This document shows positions 1-5,286 of a stretch of DNA of 6,312 nt, in pieces (within the stretch, counting starts at the first letter, position 1; every line of letters begins with the position of its first letter). The notes beneath the pieces are model-generated. The model ran no database searches, had not been told where the DNA came from, and worked only from the letters and a program-made list of their open reading frames with translations. Position numbers and translations under genes: made by a program. Where the stretch lies: contig CAAEVU010000301.1 of NCBI GenBank assembly GCA_900759575.1, forward strand, positions 1-6,312, written 5' to 3'. Source of the DNA: Clostridia bacterium. GTDB taxonomy: Bacteria; Bacillota; Clostridia; Oscillospirales; Acutalibacteraceae.

Positions 1-35
1 GACTGGGGATAGAGGTATAATTCGAAACACGGACA

Positions 36-99
36 AAGGCGTCCGGCCCCCTGGGAAACACTACCAGTTCCCCGGTGCGGCCGGGCGTTTTCTTTTTTT
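36..99 (+). terminator. Strong intrinsic terminator, possibly an attenuator
   Basis: A GC-rich stem pairs 36-48 with 79-91 (core GCGTCCGGCC against GGCCGGGCGT, with two G-U pairs). An inner helix (51-57 with 68-75, one bulged C) lies inside it, and a T-rich run (88-99) follows. It either ends transcription of a gene left of the window or acts as an attenuator for the operon at 317. Reading frames 1 and 3 both stop within the first 20 bases (TAG at 10-12, TAA at 18-20), which would fit the end of an upstream gene. I cannot tell which frame, if any, was coding. Confidence 0.75.
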
Positions 100-316
100 G
101 CTTCCACGGAAAGTTTTGCAGGATTACAAAAATGAAAATGCATTTCTGCGGAAGGCTGGGTCACTGGGAAACGGCTGGACGGTGTGCTCTCCTATATAAA
201 AGGAAAACAGCGCCAGGCCGGAATGTGTAGAAAGGCGGGATCGCAATGCTGTACAAAGAGCGCCTAGGATGGCGGCTCCTGGGAAATGCCTGGAAAAACG
301 ATGAGGGGGGAACCTT
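100..316 (+). other. Upstream region of the ferredoxin operon; no recognised gene
   Basis: No known protein or RNA family was recognised here. A TATATA element at 193-198 could be a -10 box, but no good -35 hexamer lies 16-18 bases before it, so the operon promoter is not located. A short open frame (ATG 246, stop TGA 318-320, 24 codons) ends with an ATGA overlap on the ferredoxin start at 317. Only a weak AAGGCGGG precedes it, so it may be chance or a small leader peptide. An imperfect hairpin (258-264 with 271-278) sits in the same stretch. Confidence 0.4.
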
Positions 317-754
317 ATGAAACGTGTGTACGTAGAAGAAAAATGGTGCTTGGGATGCCATTTGTGCGAATACAACTGTGCTTTTGCCAATTCCGGATCG
401 GATAACATGGCGAAGGCGCTAAAGGGGAAAGAGATCCATCCCCGCATACATATTGAAGACGGAAACGAGATCCATTTTGCCGTGTCCTGCCGTCATTGTG
501 AAGACCCCATATGTTTGAAAAGCTGTATTGCAGGCGCCATATCCCGGAAAAACGGGGTGGTGTGCATCGATAAAAACAAGTGCGTGGGCTGCTATACTTG
601 CGTGCTGGTTTGTCCTTATGGAGCCTTGCGGCCCTCTCCGGAAGGACCAATGGAAAAGTGCGAGCTTTGTTTGGAAAATTCCTGTGGCGAGCCTGCCTGT
701 GTGACAGGATGTCCCAACCGGGCCATTATTTATGAAGAAAAGGAGGAGCCGTGA
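317..754 (+). CDS. Four-cluster [4Fe-4S] ferredoxin, glutamate synthase-associated (HycB/CooF-like)
   Basis: This is a 145-residue iron-sulfur protein that should carry electrons between a flavoprotein and a partner enzyme in the cytoplasm. Sixteen cysteines form four groups: C11/14/17/21, C58/61/66/70, C89/92/95/99 and C115/118/128/132 (C123 is extra). This is the layout of HycB/CooF/PhsB-type polyferredoxins with four [4Fe-4S] clusters. There is no signal peptide or membrane segment. The ATG at 317 has a purine-rich site (GAGGGGGG, 303-310) at good spacing. Its stop is followed one base later by the start of the oxidoreductase gene, so the two are surely co-transcribed. Together with the GXGXG gene this matches the electron-transfer part of split glutamate synthases, where such a ferredoxin would pass electrons from the FAD subunit to the FMN synthase subunit. 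The family is clear; the exact partner is inferred from neighbours. Confidence 0.9.
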   Translation: MKRVYVEEKWCLGCHLCEYNCAFANSGSDNMAKALKGKEIHPRIHIEDGNEIHFAVSCRHCEDPICLKSCIAGAISRKNGVVCIDKNKCVGCYTCVLVCPYGALRPSPEGPMEKCELCLENSCGEPACVTGCPNRAIIYEEKEEP

Positions 755-755
755 C

Positions 756-1982
756 ATGGATTACGTAATCATCGGGAACTCCGCGGCGGCCATTGGCTGT
801 GTGGAAGGGATTCGCCAGGTGGACCAGGACGGGAAGATCACGGTCATAGCCAGTGAGAAATACCATACTTATTCCCGGCCGTTGATTTCATATTTATTGG
901 AAGGCAAAACCGACTTGGAGCGGATGAAATACCGGCCCGACTCGTATTATGAGGAGTTGGGGGTAGAGGCTAAACTGGGCAAAAAAGCGGTGGCCATCCA
1001 GCCGGAAGACCATGTAGTGAAGCTGGAGGACGGGGAAACGGTCCCCTATGGGAAACTTTTGGTAGCTACTGGTTCTACCCCGTTTGTGCCTCCCATGGAG
1101 GGATTGGACACGGTGGAGAAAAAATTCACCTTCCTCTCTCTGGACGACGCCAAAGCGCTGGAGGCGGTGCTCACTCCGGAAAGCCGGGTGTTCATTGTGG
1201 GCGCAGGCTTGATCGGTTTGAAGTGCGCGGAAGGGATTGCCCACCGGGTAAAGTCCGTGCAGATCGCCGATCTGGCAGATCGGGTGCTGCCCAGCATCCT
1301 GGACGAGGAAGGGGCAAAACGTGTTCAAGCTGTGCTGGAAGACCAGGGAATGGAGTTTTTCCTGGGGGACAGCGCCGCTAAGTTCCAGGGGAATACCGCT
1401 GTGCTGAAAAGTGGGAAACAGGTGGAATTTGACATCCTGGTGTTGGCGGTTGGCGTGCGTCCCAACGTGTCCCTGGTGAAGGAAGCCGGGGGCCAGGTGA
1501 ACCGGGGAATCGTTACAGACGATAGCGGACTCACCTCTTTGCCGGACGTGTACGCTGCCGGCGACTGCTGTGAAAGTTTGGATATTACCAGTGGGGAGCA
1601 CCGCGTGCTGGCACTGCTACCCAACGCCTACCTGCAAGGGGAGTGCGCAGGCAAAAATATGGCGGGTGAGGAAGCTCATTTCACCAATGCTGTGCCCATG
1701 AACGCCATCGGATTTTTCGGACTGCATTTGATCACTGCCGGCAGCTACCGGGGAGAGAGATTGGTCACCGAGGACGAAAATTCCTACAAGGTGTTTTTTG
1801 TAGAGGATGGATTGCTGAAAGGTTATATCCTCATTGGAGAATGTTTGGAAAACGCAGGGGTGTACACTTCCCTGATCCGGGAGAGAACGCCTCTTGATAC
1901 GGTAGATTTTGAGTTGTTGCGGGAGAAGCCCCAGTTCATGGCTTTTTCCCAAGCAAAACGGCGGGAAATGTTTGGCCGCTAA
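756..1982 (+). CDS. FAD/NAD(P)-dependent oxidoreductase (glutamate synthase-associated)
   Basis: This is a 408-residue flavoprotein of the pyridine nucleotide-disulfide oxidoreductase fold, expected to oxidise NAD(P)H and pass electrons to the ferredoxin encoded just upstream. An N-terminal dinucleotide-binding strand contains GNSAAAIG (residues 7-14), a variant of GxGxxG for FAD. LLVATGSTPF lies at 101-110, a second Rossmann motif GAGLIG at 149-154 binds the nicotinamide nucleotide, and DVYAAGD at 264-270 is the second FAD motif. Asp172 near the end of the second strand of that Rossmann unit suggests NADH rather than NADPH (inference). No redox CxxC or CxxxxC pair is seen near the FAD site, so it resembles the NirB/rubredoxin reductase type rather than a disulfide reductase. 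The ATG at 756 is preferred over the in-frame ATG at 732 because AGGAGG (741-746) lies nine bases before it and because it avoids overlapping the ferredoxin gene. Confidence 0.9.
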   Translation: MDYVIIGNSAAAIGCVEGIRQVDQDGKITVIASEKYHTYSRPLISYLLEGKTDLERMKYRPDSYYEELGVEAKLGKKAVAIQPEDHVVKLEDGETVPYGKLLVATGSTPFVPPMEGLDTVEKKFTFLSLDDAKALEAVLTPESRVFIVGAGLIGLKCAEGIAHRVKSVQIADLADRVLPSILDEEGAKRVQAVLEDQGMEFFLGDSAAKFQGNTAVLKSGKQVEFDILVLAVGVRPNVSLVKEAGGQVNRGIVTDDSGLTSLPDVYAAGDCCESLDITSGEHRVLALLPNAYLQGECAGKNMAGEEAHFTNAVPMNAIGFFGLHLITAGSYRGERLVTEDENSYKVFFVEDGLLKGYILIGECLENAGVYTSLIRERTPLDTVDFELLREKPQFMAFSQAKRREMFGR

Positions 1983-2006
1983 TCTGGAGAAAGGTGGGAA
2001 AATGGT

Positions 2007-2669
2007 ATGCAACAAGCCCAACAGACAGGATTCGCCATTGGCCAGCGGTATATCGGAGCAGGCGCTGGCGAAGGTGATTATGCCATAGACCAGGTTCCGG
2101 GCAACGCCCTGGGAGCCTATTTGGACGGAGCAAAAATCGAAGTGTTCTGCAACGCGCAGGACGCCACCGGCGACACCATGAACGACGGGGAGATCATCGT
2201 TCACGGCAGCAGCGGGGACGCCACCGGATACGCCATGCGGGGCGGCTCCATCTACATTGAGAAGGACGCAGGTTACCGCTGCGGTATCCACATGAAGGAA
2301 TACGAGACTAAAGTGCCAGTGGTGGTCATCGGCGGACGCTGCGGCAGCTTTTTGGGTGAGTACCAGGCCGGAGGAATCCTCCTGGTGCTGGGCATTGGCT
2401 GGGAAGACCGGTGCCCGGTGGGGAATTTCTGCGGTACCGGTATGCACGGCGGCCGTATCTATTTGCGGACCACTCATCTGCCCCCGGATCTGCCGGAGCA
2501 GGTGGTGGTTTCCGATGGAACGGAAGAGGACCTGGCACGGATTCGCCCCTTGATCGAAAAGTACTGCGATTATTTCGGCGGGGAAAAGGACGCGCTGCTT
2601 TCCTCCCACTATTACGTGTTGACGCCCAACACCAAGAACCCCTATAAACAGCTTTACGTGAACAACTAA
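2007..2669 (+). CDS. GXGXG-motif protein, glutamate synthase alpha C-terminal domain homologue
   Basis: This 220-residue protein corresponds to the stand-alone GXGXG domain, a right-handed beta-helix found at the C-terminus of the large glutamate synthase subunit and in FwdC/FmdC of formylmethanofuran dehydrogenase. Repeating glycine-rich rungs are visible: GNALGAYLDGAKIEV (32-46), DGEIIVHGSSGDATGYAMRG (60-79), GSFLGEYQAGGILLV (113-127) and GNFCGTGMHGGRIYL (139-153). In fused glutamate synthases this domain is structural and helps connect the amidotransferase and FMN domains. Here it would be a separate subunit. AAAGGTGGG (1990-1998) precedes the ATG at 2007, 24 bases after the previous stop. 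It is the last gene of the operon and is followed by an intrinsic terminator. The family call is firm; membership of a glutamate synthase complex is inferred from the neighbours. Confidence 0.88.
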   Translation: MQQAQQTGFAIGQRYIGAGAGEGDYAIDQVPGNALGAYLDGAKIEVFCNAQDATGDTMNDGEIIVHGSSGDATGYAMRGGSIYIEKDAGYRCGIHMKEYETKVPVVVIGGRCGSFLGEYQAGGILLVLGIGWEDRCPVGNFCGTGMHGGRIYLRTTHLPPDLPEQVVVSDGTEEDLARIRPLIEKYCDYFGGEKDALLSSHYYVLTPNTKNPYKQLYVNN

Positions 2670-2684
2670 AAATTGTACGAGAAA

Positions 2685-2719
2685 CCGGATAGTGACAATC
2701 GTCGCCGTCCGGCTTTTTT
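2685..2719 (+). terminator. Intrinsic terminator of the ferredoxin-FAD-GXGXG operon
   Basis: CCGGA (2685-2689) pairs with TCCGG (2708-2712), and GTGAC (2692-2696) pairs with GTCGC (2701-2705) around an AATC loop. Six T residues follow at 2714-2719. It lies 15 bases after the stop codon of the GXGXG gene. Confidence 0.85.
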
Positions 2720-2781
2720 GCGTGTATATTTTGCAGATCCACTGTGAGCGGAAGGAAGAAAAAAACAGTATAAAAATACGG

Positions 2782-2810
2782 TTGCTTCATGGGAATGGGT
2801 GGAGTATAAT
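2782..2810 (+). promoter_or_regulatory. Sigma-A promoter for the GH43 gene
   Basis: TTGCTT (2782-2787) and a perfect TATAAT (2805-2810) are separated by exactly 17 bases. Transcription would begin near 2817, giving a leader of about 88 bases before the GTG start at 2905. It sits just after the terminator of the previous operon, so the GH43 gene is independently transcribed. Confidence 0.75.
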
Positions 2811-2822
2811 GGATAAAACTAG

Positions 2823-2831
2823 AAACGGTTT
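2823..2831 (+). promoter_or_regulatory. Possible LacI/GalR-family operator at the GH43 promoter
   Basis: AAACGGTTT is a nine-base palindrome with a single central base, placed about +7 to +15 from the predicted transcription start. It resembles LacI/GalR operators (AAACG core) but is odd-centred and shorter than the sites at 5027 and 5181, so alone it would be weak. Its position relative to the -10 box matches those two sites. Confidence 0.4.
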
Positions 2832-2904
2832 GGATTGGAGGAGAAGTCTCTGCGGGGCTCTTGGAGGGCCTTTGCCCAGACCTGTGAATGGAGGAGTTTG
2901 TACT

Positions 2905-4329
2905 GTGAAAAAGCAAGCGTTCAATCCCTACTTGCCTTCCTGGGAGTATATCCCGGACGGCGAACCCTACGTGTTTGACGGCAGGGGGTATATCTACGGT
3001 TCCCATGACCGCTTTAACGGCCATGCCTATTGTCTGAACGACTATGTGACTTGGTCCGCCCCGGTAGATGATTTGGGCAACTGGCGGTATGAAGGTGTGA
3101 TCTATTCCAAAACGGATGACCCCTTCAACAAGGACGGCAGCATGTGCCTGTACGCGCCCGACGTGACCAAAGGCCCGGATGGCCGGTATTATCTCTACTA
3201 TGTGCTGGATCACAAAAGCGTGGTGTCCGTGGCTGTGTGCGACAGCCCCGCAGGAAAGTTCCAGTTCTACGGCTATGTCCATTATCCCGACGGCACTTTG
3301 CTGGGGGAAAAAGAAGGGGACGAGCCCCAGTTTGATCCCGGCGTTTTGACAGAAGGGGAGAACACCTACCTGTACACTGGCTTTTGCTTTGCAGGGGATA
3401 AGAGCCGTCACGGCCCCATGATGACAGTCCTGGGCCCGGACATGATCACCATTGAAAAAGCGCCAGTGTTTGTGGCTCCCAGCGAGCCGTATAGCAAGGG
3501 GAGCGGCTTTGAGGGCCACGAGTTTTTCGAGGCGCCTTCCATCCGCAAGGCAGGGGATACCTACTATTTCATCTATTCCTCTGTGGTGTTCCGGGAGTTG
3601 TGCTACGCTACCAGTAAGTATCCCGACCGGGATTTCAAATACGGCGGCGTGATCATCAGCAATAATGATTCGGGGATCGACACCTATAAGCCTGCGGACA
3701 AACCCATGTATTATGGGGGCAACAACCATGGCAGCATGGTGCAGATCGGCGAGAAATGGTACATTTTCTATCATCGCCAGACCAACGGCACCAGTTTCAG
3801 CCGGCAAGCTATGGCCCAGGAGATCCAGATCCTCCCCGATGGCAGCATCCCCCAGGTGGAGATGACTTCCTGCGGACTCAACGGCGGCCCCTTGGTGGGA
3901 AAAGGGGAGTATCCCGCGTATATCGCCTGCAACCTGTTCTGTGATACGGAATCCGCCTATACGGGAGGAATTGCCAGAAACGATTTCTGGGTGGACAGCC
4001 GGTGTCCCCGTATCACCCAGGATGGCCGGGATGGCGACGAAGAGCCGGGTTATATTATGAACATAACCAATTCCGCCACCTGCGGGTTCAAGTACTTTGA
4101 CTTTAAGGACGTGCACAAGGTGACTGTCCGGGTGCGCGGGTATTGTAATGGCGCCTTCCAGGTAAAGACCAGTTGGGACGGCCCGGTGCTGGGAGAAATT
4201 CCGGTGGGCTTCAACAACATTTGGAAGGACTATTCCGCGGATATTTCCATCCCCGATGGCGTGAGCGGATTGTACTTCACCTATAAAGGACCGGGCTGCG
4301 CCGCCCTGTTGTCCTTTACTTTGGAGTAA
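2905..4329 (+). CDS. Glycoside hydrolase family 43-type glycosidase with C-terminal beta-sandwich
   Basis: This 474-residue protein is probably a cytoplasmic exo-glycosidase acting on arabinose-, xylose- or galactose-containing oligosaccharides; the exact substrate is not readable. The N-terminal part (about 1-310) shows the GH43 five-bladed propeller pattern. PDGEPYVFDGRGYIYGSHD (17-35) holds the candidate general base Asp18, YAPDVTKGPDGRYYLYY (83-99) the pKa-modulating Asp86, HEFFEAPSI (205-213) the candidate acid Glu209, and GGNNHGS (271-277) the conserved His275. Residues about 330-474 form a CBM6-like beta-sandwich ending in GPGCAALLSFTLE. No signal peptide is present. The GTG at 2905 is chosen because GGAGGAG (2890-2896) lies eight bases before it. 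The upstream in-frame ATG at 2809 overlaps the -10 box and cannot be used from that promoter. The gene is a single-gene unit between its own promoter and a terminator. Family confidence is high, substrate confidence low. Confidence 0.88.
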   Translation: MKKQAFNPYLPSWEYIPDGEPYVFDGRGYIYGSHDRFNGHAYCLNDYVTWSAPVDDLGNWRYEGVIYSKTDDPFNKDGSMCLYAPDVTKGPDGRYYLYYVLDHKSVVSVAVCDSPAGKFQFYGYVHYPDGTLLGEKEGDEPQFDPGVLTEGENTYLYTGFCFAGDKSRHGPMMTVLGPDMITIEKAPVFVAPSEPYSKGSGFEGHEFFEAPSIRKAGDTYYFIYSSVVFRELCYATSKYPDRDFKYGGVIISNNDSGIDTYKPADKPMYYGGNNHGSMVQIGEKWYIFYHRQTNGTSFSRQAMAQEIQILPDGSIPQVEMTSCGLNGGPLVGKGEYPAYIACNLFCDTESAYTGGIARNDFWVDSRCPRITQDGRDGDEEPGYIMNITNSATCGFKYFDFKDVHKVTVRVRGYCNGAFQVKTSWDGPVLGEIPVGFNNIWKDYSADISIPDGVSGLYFTYKGPGCAALLSFTLE

Positions 4330-4342
4330 AAAACCAGCCATA

Positions 4343-4389
4343 AAAAGGCCGGAACTTGGAGCAATTTCCAGGTTCCAGCCTTTTGTTTT
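4343..4389 (+). terminator. Intrinsic terminator after GH43, likely bidirectional
   Basis: A ten-base helix GGAACTTGGA (4351-4360) with TCCAGGTTCC (4368-4377, one G-U pair) is extended outside a single mismatch by AAAAGGC pairing with GCCTTTT. On the plus strand it is followed by TTTTGTTTT (4381-4389). On the minus strand the A-run at 4342-4346 gives a U-tract, so it could also stop residual fucU transcription. Confidence 0.88.
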
Positions 4390-4394
4390 GTAAA

Positions 4395-4408
4395 GCGGTC
4401 CAAACCGC
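4395..4408. repeat. Small inverted repeat between convergent terminators
   Basis: GCGGT (4395-4399) pairs with ACCGC (4404-4408) around a CCAA loop. There is no T-tract on the correct side for the plus strand. Its role, if any, is unknown; it lies between the two terminator hairpins. Confidence 0.4.
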
Positions 4409-4435
4409 AAAAAAGAGGATGCCTCAGGCATCCTC
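4409..4435 (-). terminator. fucU: Intrinsic terminator of fucU
   Basis: Reading the minus strand, GAGGATGCC and GGCATCCTC (4415-4423 and 4427-4435 on the plus strand) form a perfect nine-base stem with a three-base loop. Six T residues follow directly (plus-strand A-run 4409-4414). It begins 32 bases after the fucU stop codon. Confidence 0.9.
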
Positions 4436-4467
4436 CCAGTTTTGCAGCGGACTATTTTTGGAAAAGC

Positions 4468-4899
4468 TCAGTCCTTCACAACGCCTTTTTTCAAAATCAC
4501 GTTGGCGTACAAGGCTTTTTCGCCGGTGACCACCGCGGCGTAGGTCTTGGCGCCCTTTTCGTAGAAGGTGTATTTGTCGATAGCCTCTTCCCGCAGACCC
4601 TGTTCCTCGTACTTGGCGCCAATGGCCCGGTAGGTGTCCCAGATTTCCGGAACATAAGGGTCGTTGGGCAGCACAGCCATGAATGTGGTTGGATGCTCCA
4701 CGTAGGAGTCCAAAGGCATCAGGGAAAGGATGGCTTCCATCAGTTCGGGAATGCCGTGACCGTCGCAGCGGACCACCCGTTCTGGCTGGCCCAGCTTGGG
4801 GTAGTTGGCGTCGGTGAGGAGCAGTTCGTCCCCGTGGCCCATTTCCATGAGAATTTTCAGCAGTTCCGGCGGTAAAATGGCCGGGATTCCTTTCAGCAT
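4468..4899 (-). CDS. fucU: L-fucose mutarotase (RbsD/FucU family)
   Basis: This 143-residue protein converts between the alpha and beta anomers of L-fucose and perhaps related pyranoses, so that the downstream isomerase receives the right form. It acts in the cytoplasm, and family members form ring-shaped oligomers. The start MLKGIPAILPPELLKILMEM and GHGDE (21-25, with catalytic-site His22) match FucU closely. DANYP (30-34), CDGHGIPELMEAI (45-57), FYEKGAK (112-118) and TGEKALYANVILKKG (125-139) are further family signatures. The length is normal (E. coli FucU is 140 residues as I recall). AGGAGGA lies about seven bases before the ATG (plus strand 4907-4913). It is convergent with GH43 and divergent from GH36. 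No fucose isomerase, kinase or transporter is visible in the window. Substrates other than fucose remain possible given the neighbouring galactose- and arabinose-type glycosidases. Confidence 0.9.
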   Translation of the reverse strand: MLKGIPAILPPELLKILMEMGHGDELLLTDANYPKLGQPERVVRCDGHGIPELMEAILSLMPLDSYVEHPTTFMAVLPNDPYVPEIWDTYRAIGAKYEEQGLREEAIDKYTFYEKGAKTYAAVVTGEKALYANVILKKGVVKD

Positions 4900-5043
4900 A
4901 AGTCATTCCTCCTGTTTGAAATTGGATATCCTGTTCCGTCTCTTGGACGGTTGCTTGGCAGAAAATGATTGGGTGGGACATGGGGATGAGGTGATGTCCT
5001 CCTGCACCAAAAATACATGCTCTAAATAAAACGTTATATTTTT
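4900..5043 (-). other. Long fucU 5' leader with two small hairpins
   Basis: From the predicted start near 5043 the fucU transcript would have about 144 untranslated bases. Two inverted repeats occur in it: GGACAT (4976-4981) with ATGTCC (4994-4999), and CCGTC (4936-4940) with GACGG (4946-4950). No known riboswitch class was recognised. No T-tract follows either hairpin in the direction of fucU, so an attenuator is not evident. Confidence 0.4.
5027..5038 (-). promoter_or_regulatory. LacI/GalR-type operator at the fucU promoter
   Basis: TAAAACGTTATA is a 12-base palindrome with one mismatched pair and a central CG, as in LacI/GalR operators. Its centre lies about 17 bases downstream of the fucU -10 box, covering roughly +6 to +17, a classic repressor position. 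It closely resembles the perfect site at 5181-5190. Confidence 0.6.
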
Positions 5044-5049
5044 ACTGAA

Positions 5050-5078
5050 AGAATATCATATCCCTCAAAGTGTGTCAA
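5050..5078 (-). promoter_or_regulatory. Sigma-A promoter for fucU
   Basis: On the minus strand a perfect TTGACA (plus 5073-5078) and TATTCT (plus 5050-5055) are separated by 17 bases. TGA immediately before the -10 box gives an extended -10 element. Transcription would start near 5043. Confidence 0.75.
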
Positions 5079-5138
5079 TAGGGTATAATTTACGCTGTTT
5101 TCCATAAAAAACTGGATATAACCTCTATTTGTACAGCC

Positions 5139-5167
5139 TTGACAAGGTTTTCTGGATATGCTATGGT
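5139..5167 (+). promoter_or_regulatory. Sigma-A promoter for the GH36 gene
   Basis: A perfect TTGACA (5139-5144) is followed after 17 bases by TATGGT (5162-5167). TGC before the latter makes an extended -10 element. The predicted start near 5174 gives a leader of about 113 bases. The promoter is back to back with that of fucU; the two -35 boxes are about 60 bases apart. Confidence 0.75.
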
Positions 5168-5180
5168 TTTGAAAAAACAA

Positions 5181-5190
5181 TAAACGTTTA
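5181..5190 (+). promoter_or_regulatory. LacI/GalR-type operator at the GH36 promoter
   Basis: TAAACGTTTA is a perfect ten-base palindrome with the central CG typical of LacI/GalR-family operators. It lies at about +8 to +17 of the predicted GH36 transcript, with its centre 18 bases past the -10 box. A repressor bound here would block early transcription. Confidence 0.7.
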
Positions 5191-5286
5191 GATAAAGCCG
5201 GTAAACATGGACCCAGGGACGTGAAAAATCCATCTAAATTTCGTGCCTGTGAGAAGGCAATACACTATAGGAAGGAGAAATGGAAA

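Noticed and set aside
1..99. Lysine riboswitch, suggested by GATAGAGGT near the left edge
   Set aside because: The following conserved L-box elements (AAGAGTA loop E region and later helices) are missing and the distance to the terminator is far too short.
136..145. Palindrome AAATGCATTT as an operator for the ferredoxin operon
   Set aside because: It is short, A/T-rich, not tied to a recognisable promoter, and not repeated elsewhere in the window.
732..755. Earlier in-frame ATG for the FAD oxidoreductase
   Set aside because: The added residues are a charged stretch encoded by the ribosome binding site itself and overlap the ferredoxin gene. ATG 756 is ideally spaced.
2809..2904. Upstream in-frame start for GH43
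   Set aside because: The ATG at 2809 overlaps the -10 box, so it lies upstream of the predicted transcript start. The GTG at 2905 has the good ribosome site and begins where family similarity begins.
2326..4431. Very long minus-strand open frame (701 codons) opposite the GXGXG and GH43 genes
   Set aside because: It is the antisense of two well-supported genes, its protein shows no recognisable domain, it crosses the operon terminator, and it has no sensible ribosome site. Codon bias of the real genes explains the open frame.
4424..4981. Minus-strand 185-codon frame overlapping fucU
   Set aside because: It overlaps fucU in another frame and runs into the fucU terminator hairpin. FucU family motifs lie in the other frame, which has the AGGAGGA site.
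5084..5089. Plus-strand TATAAT as a GH36 promoter
   Set aside because: No -35-like hexamer lies 16-18 bases before it, and a much better promoter with TTGACA is present at 5139-5167.
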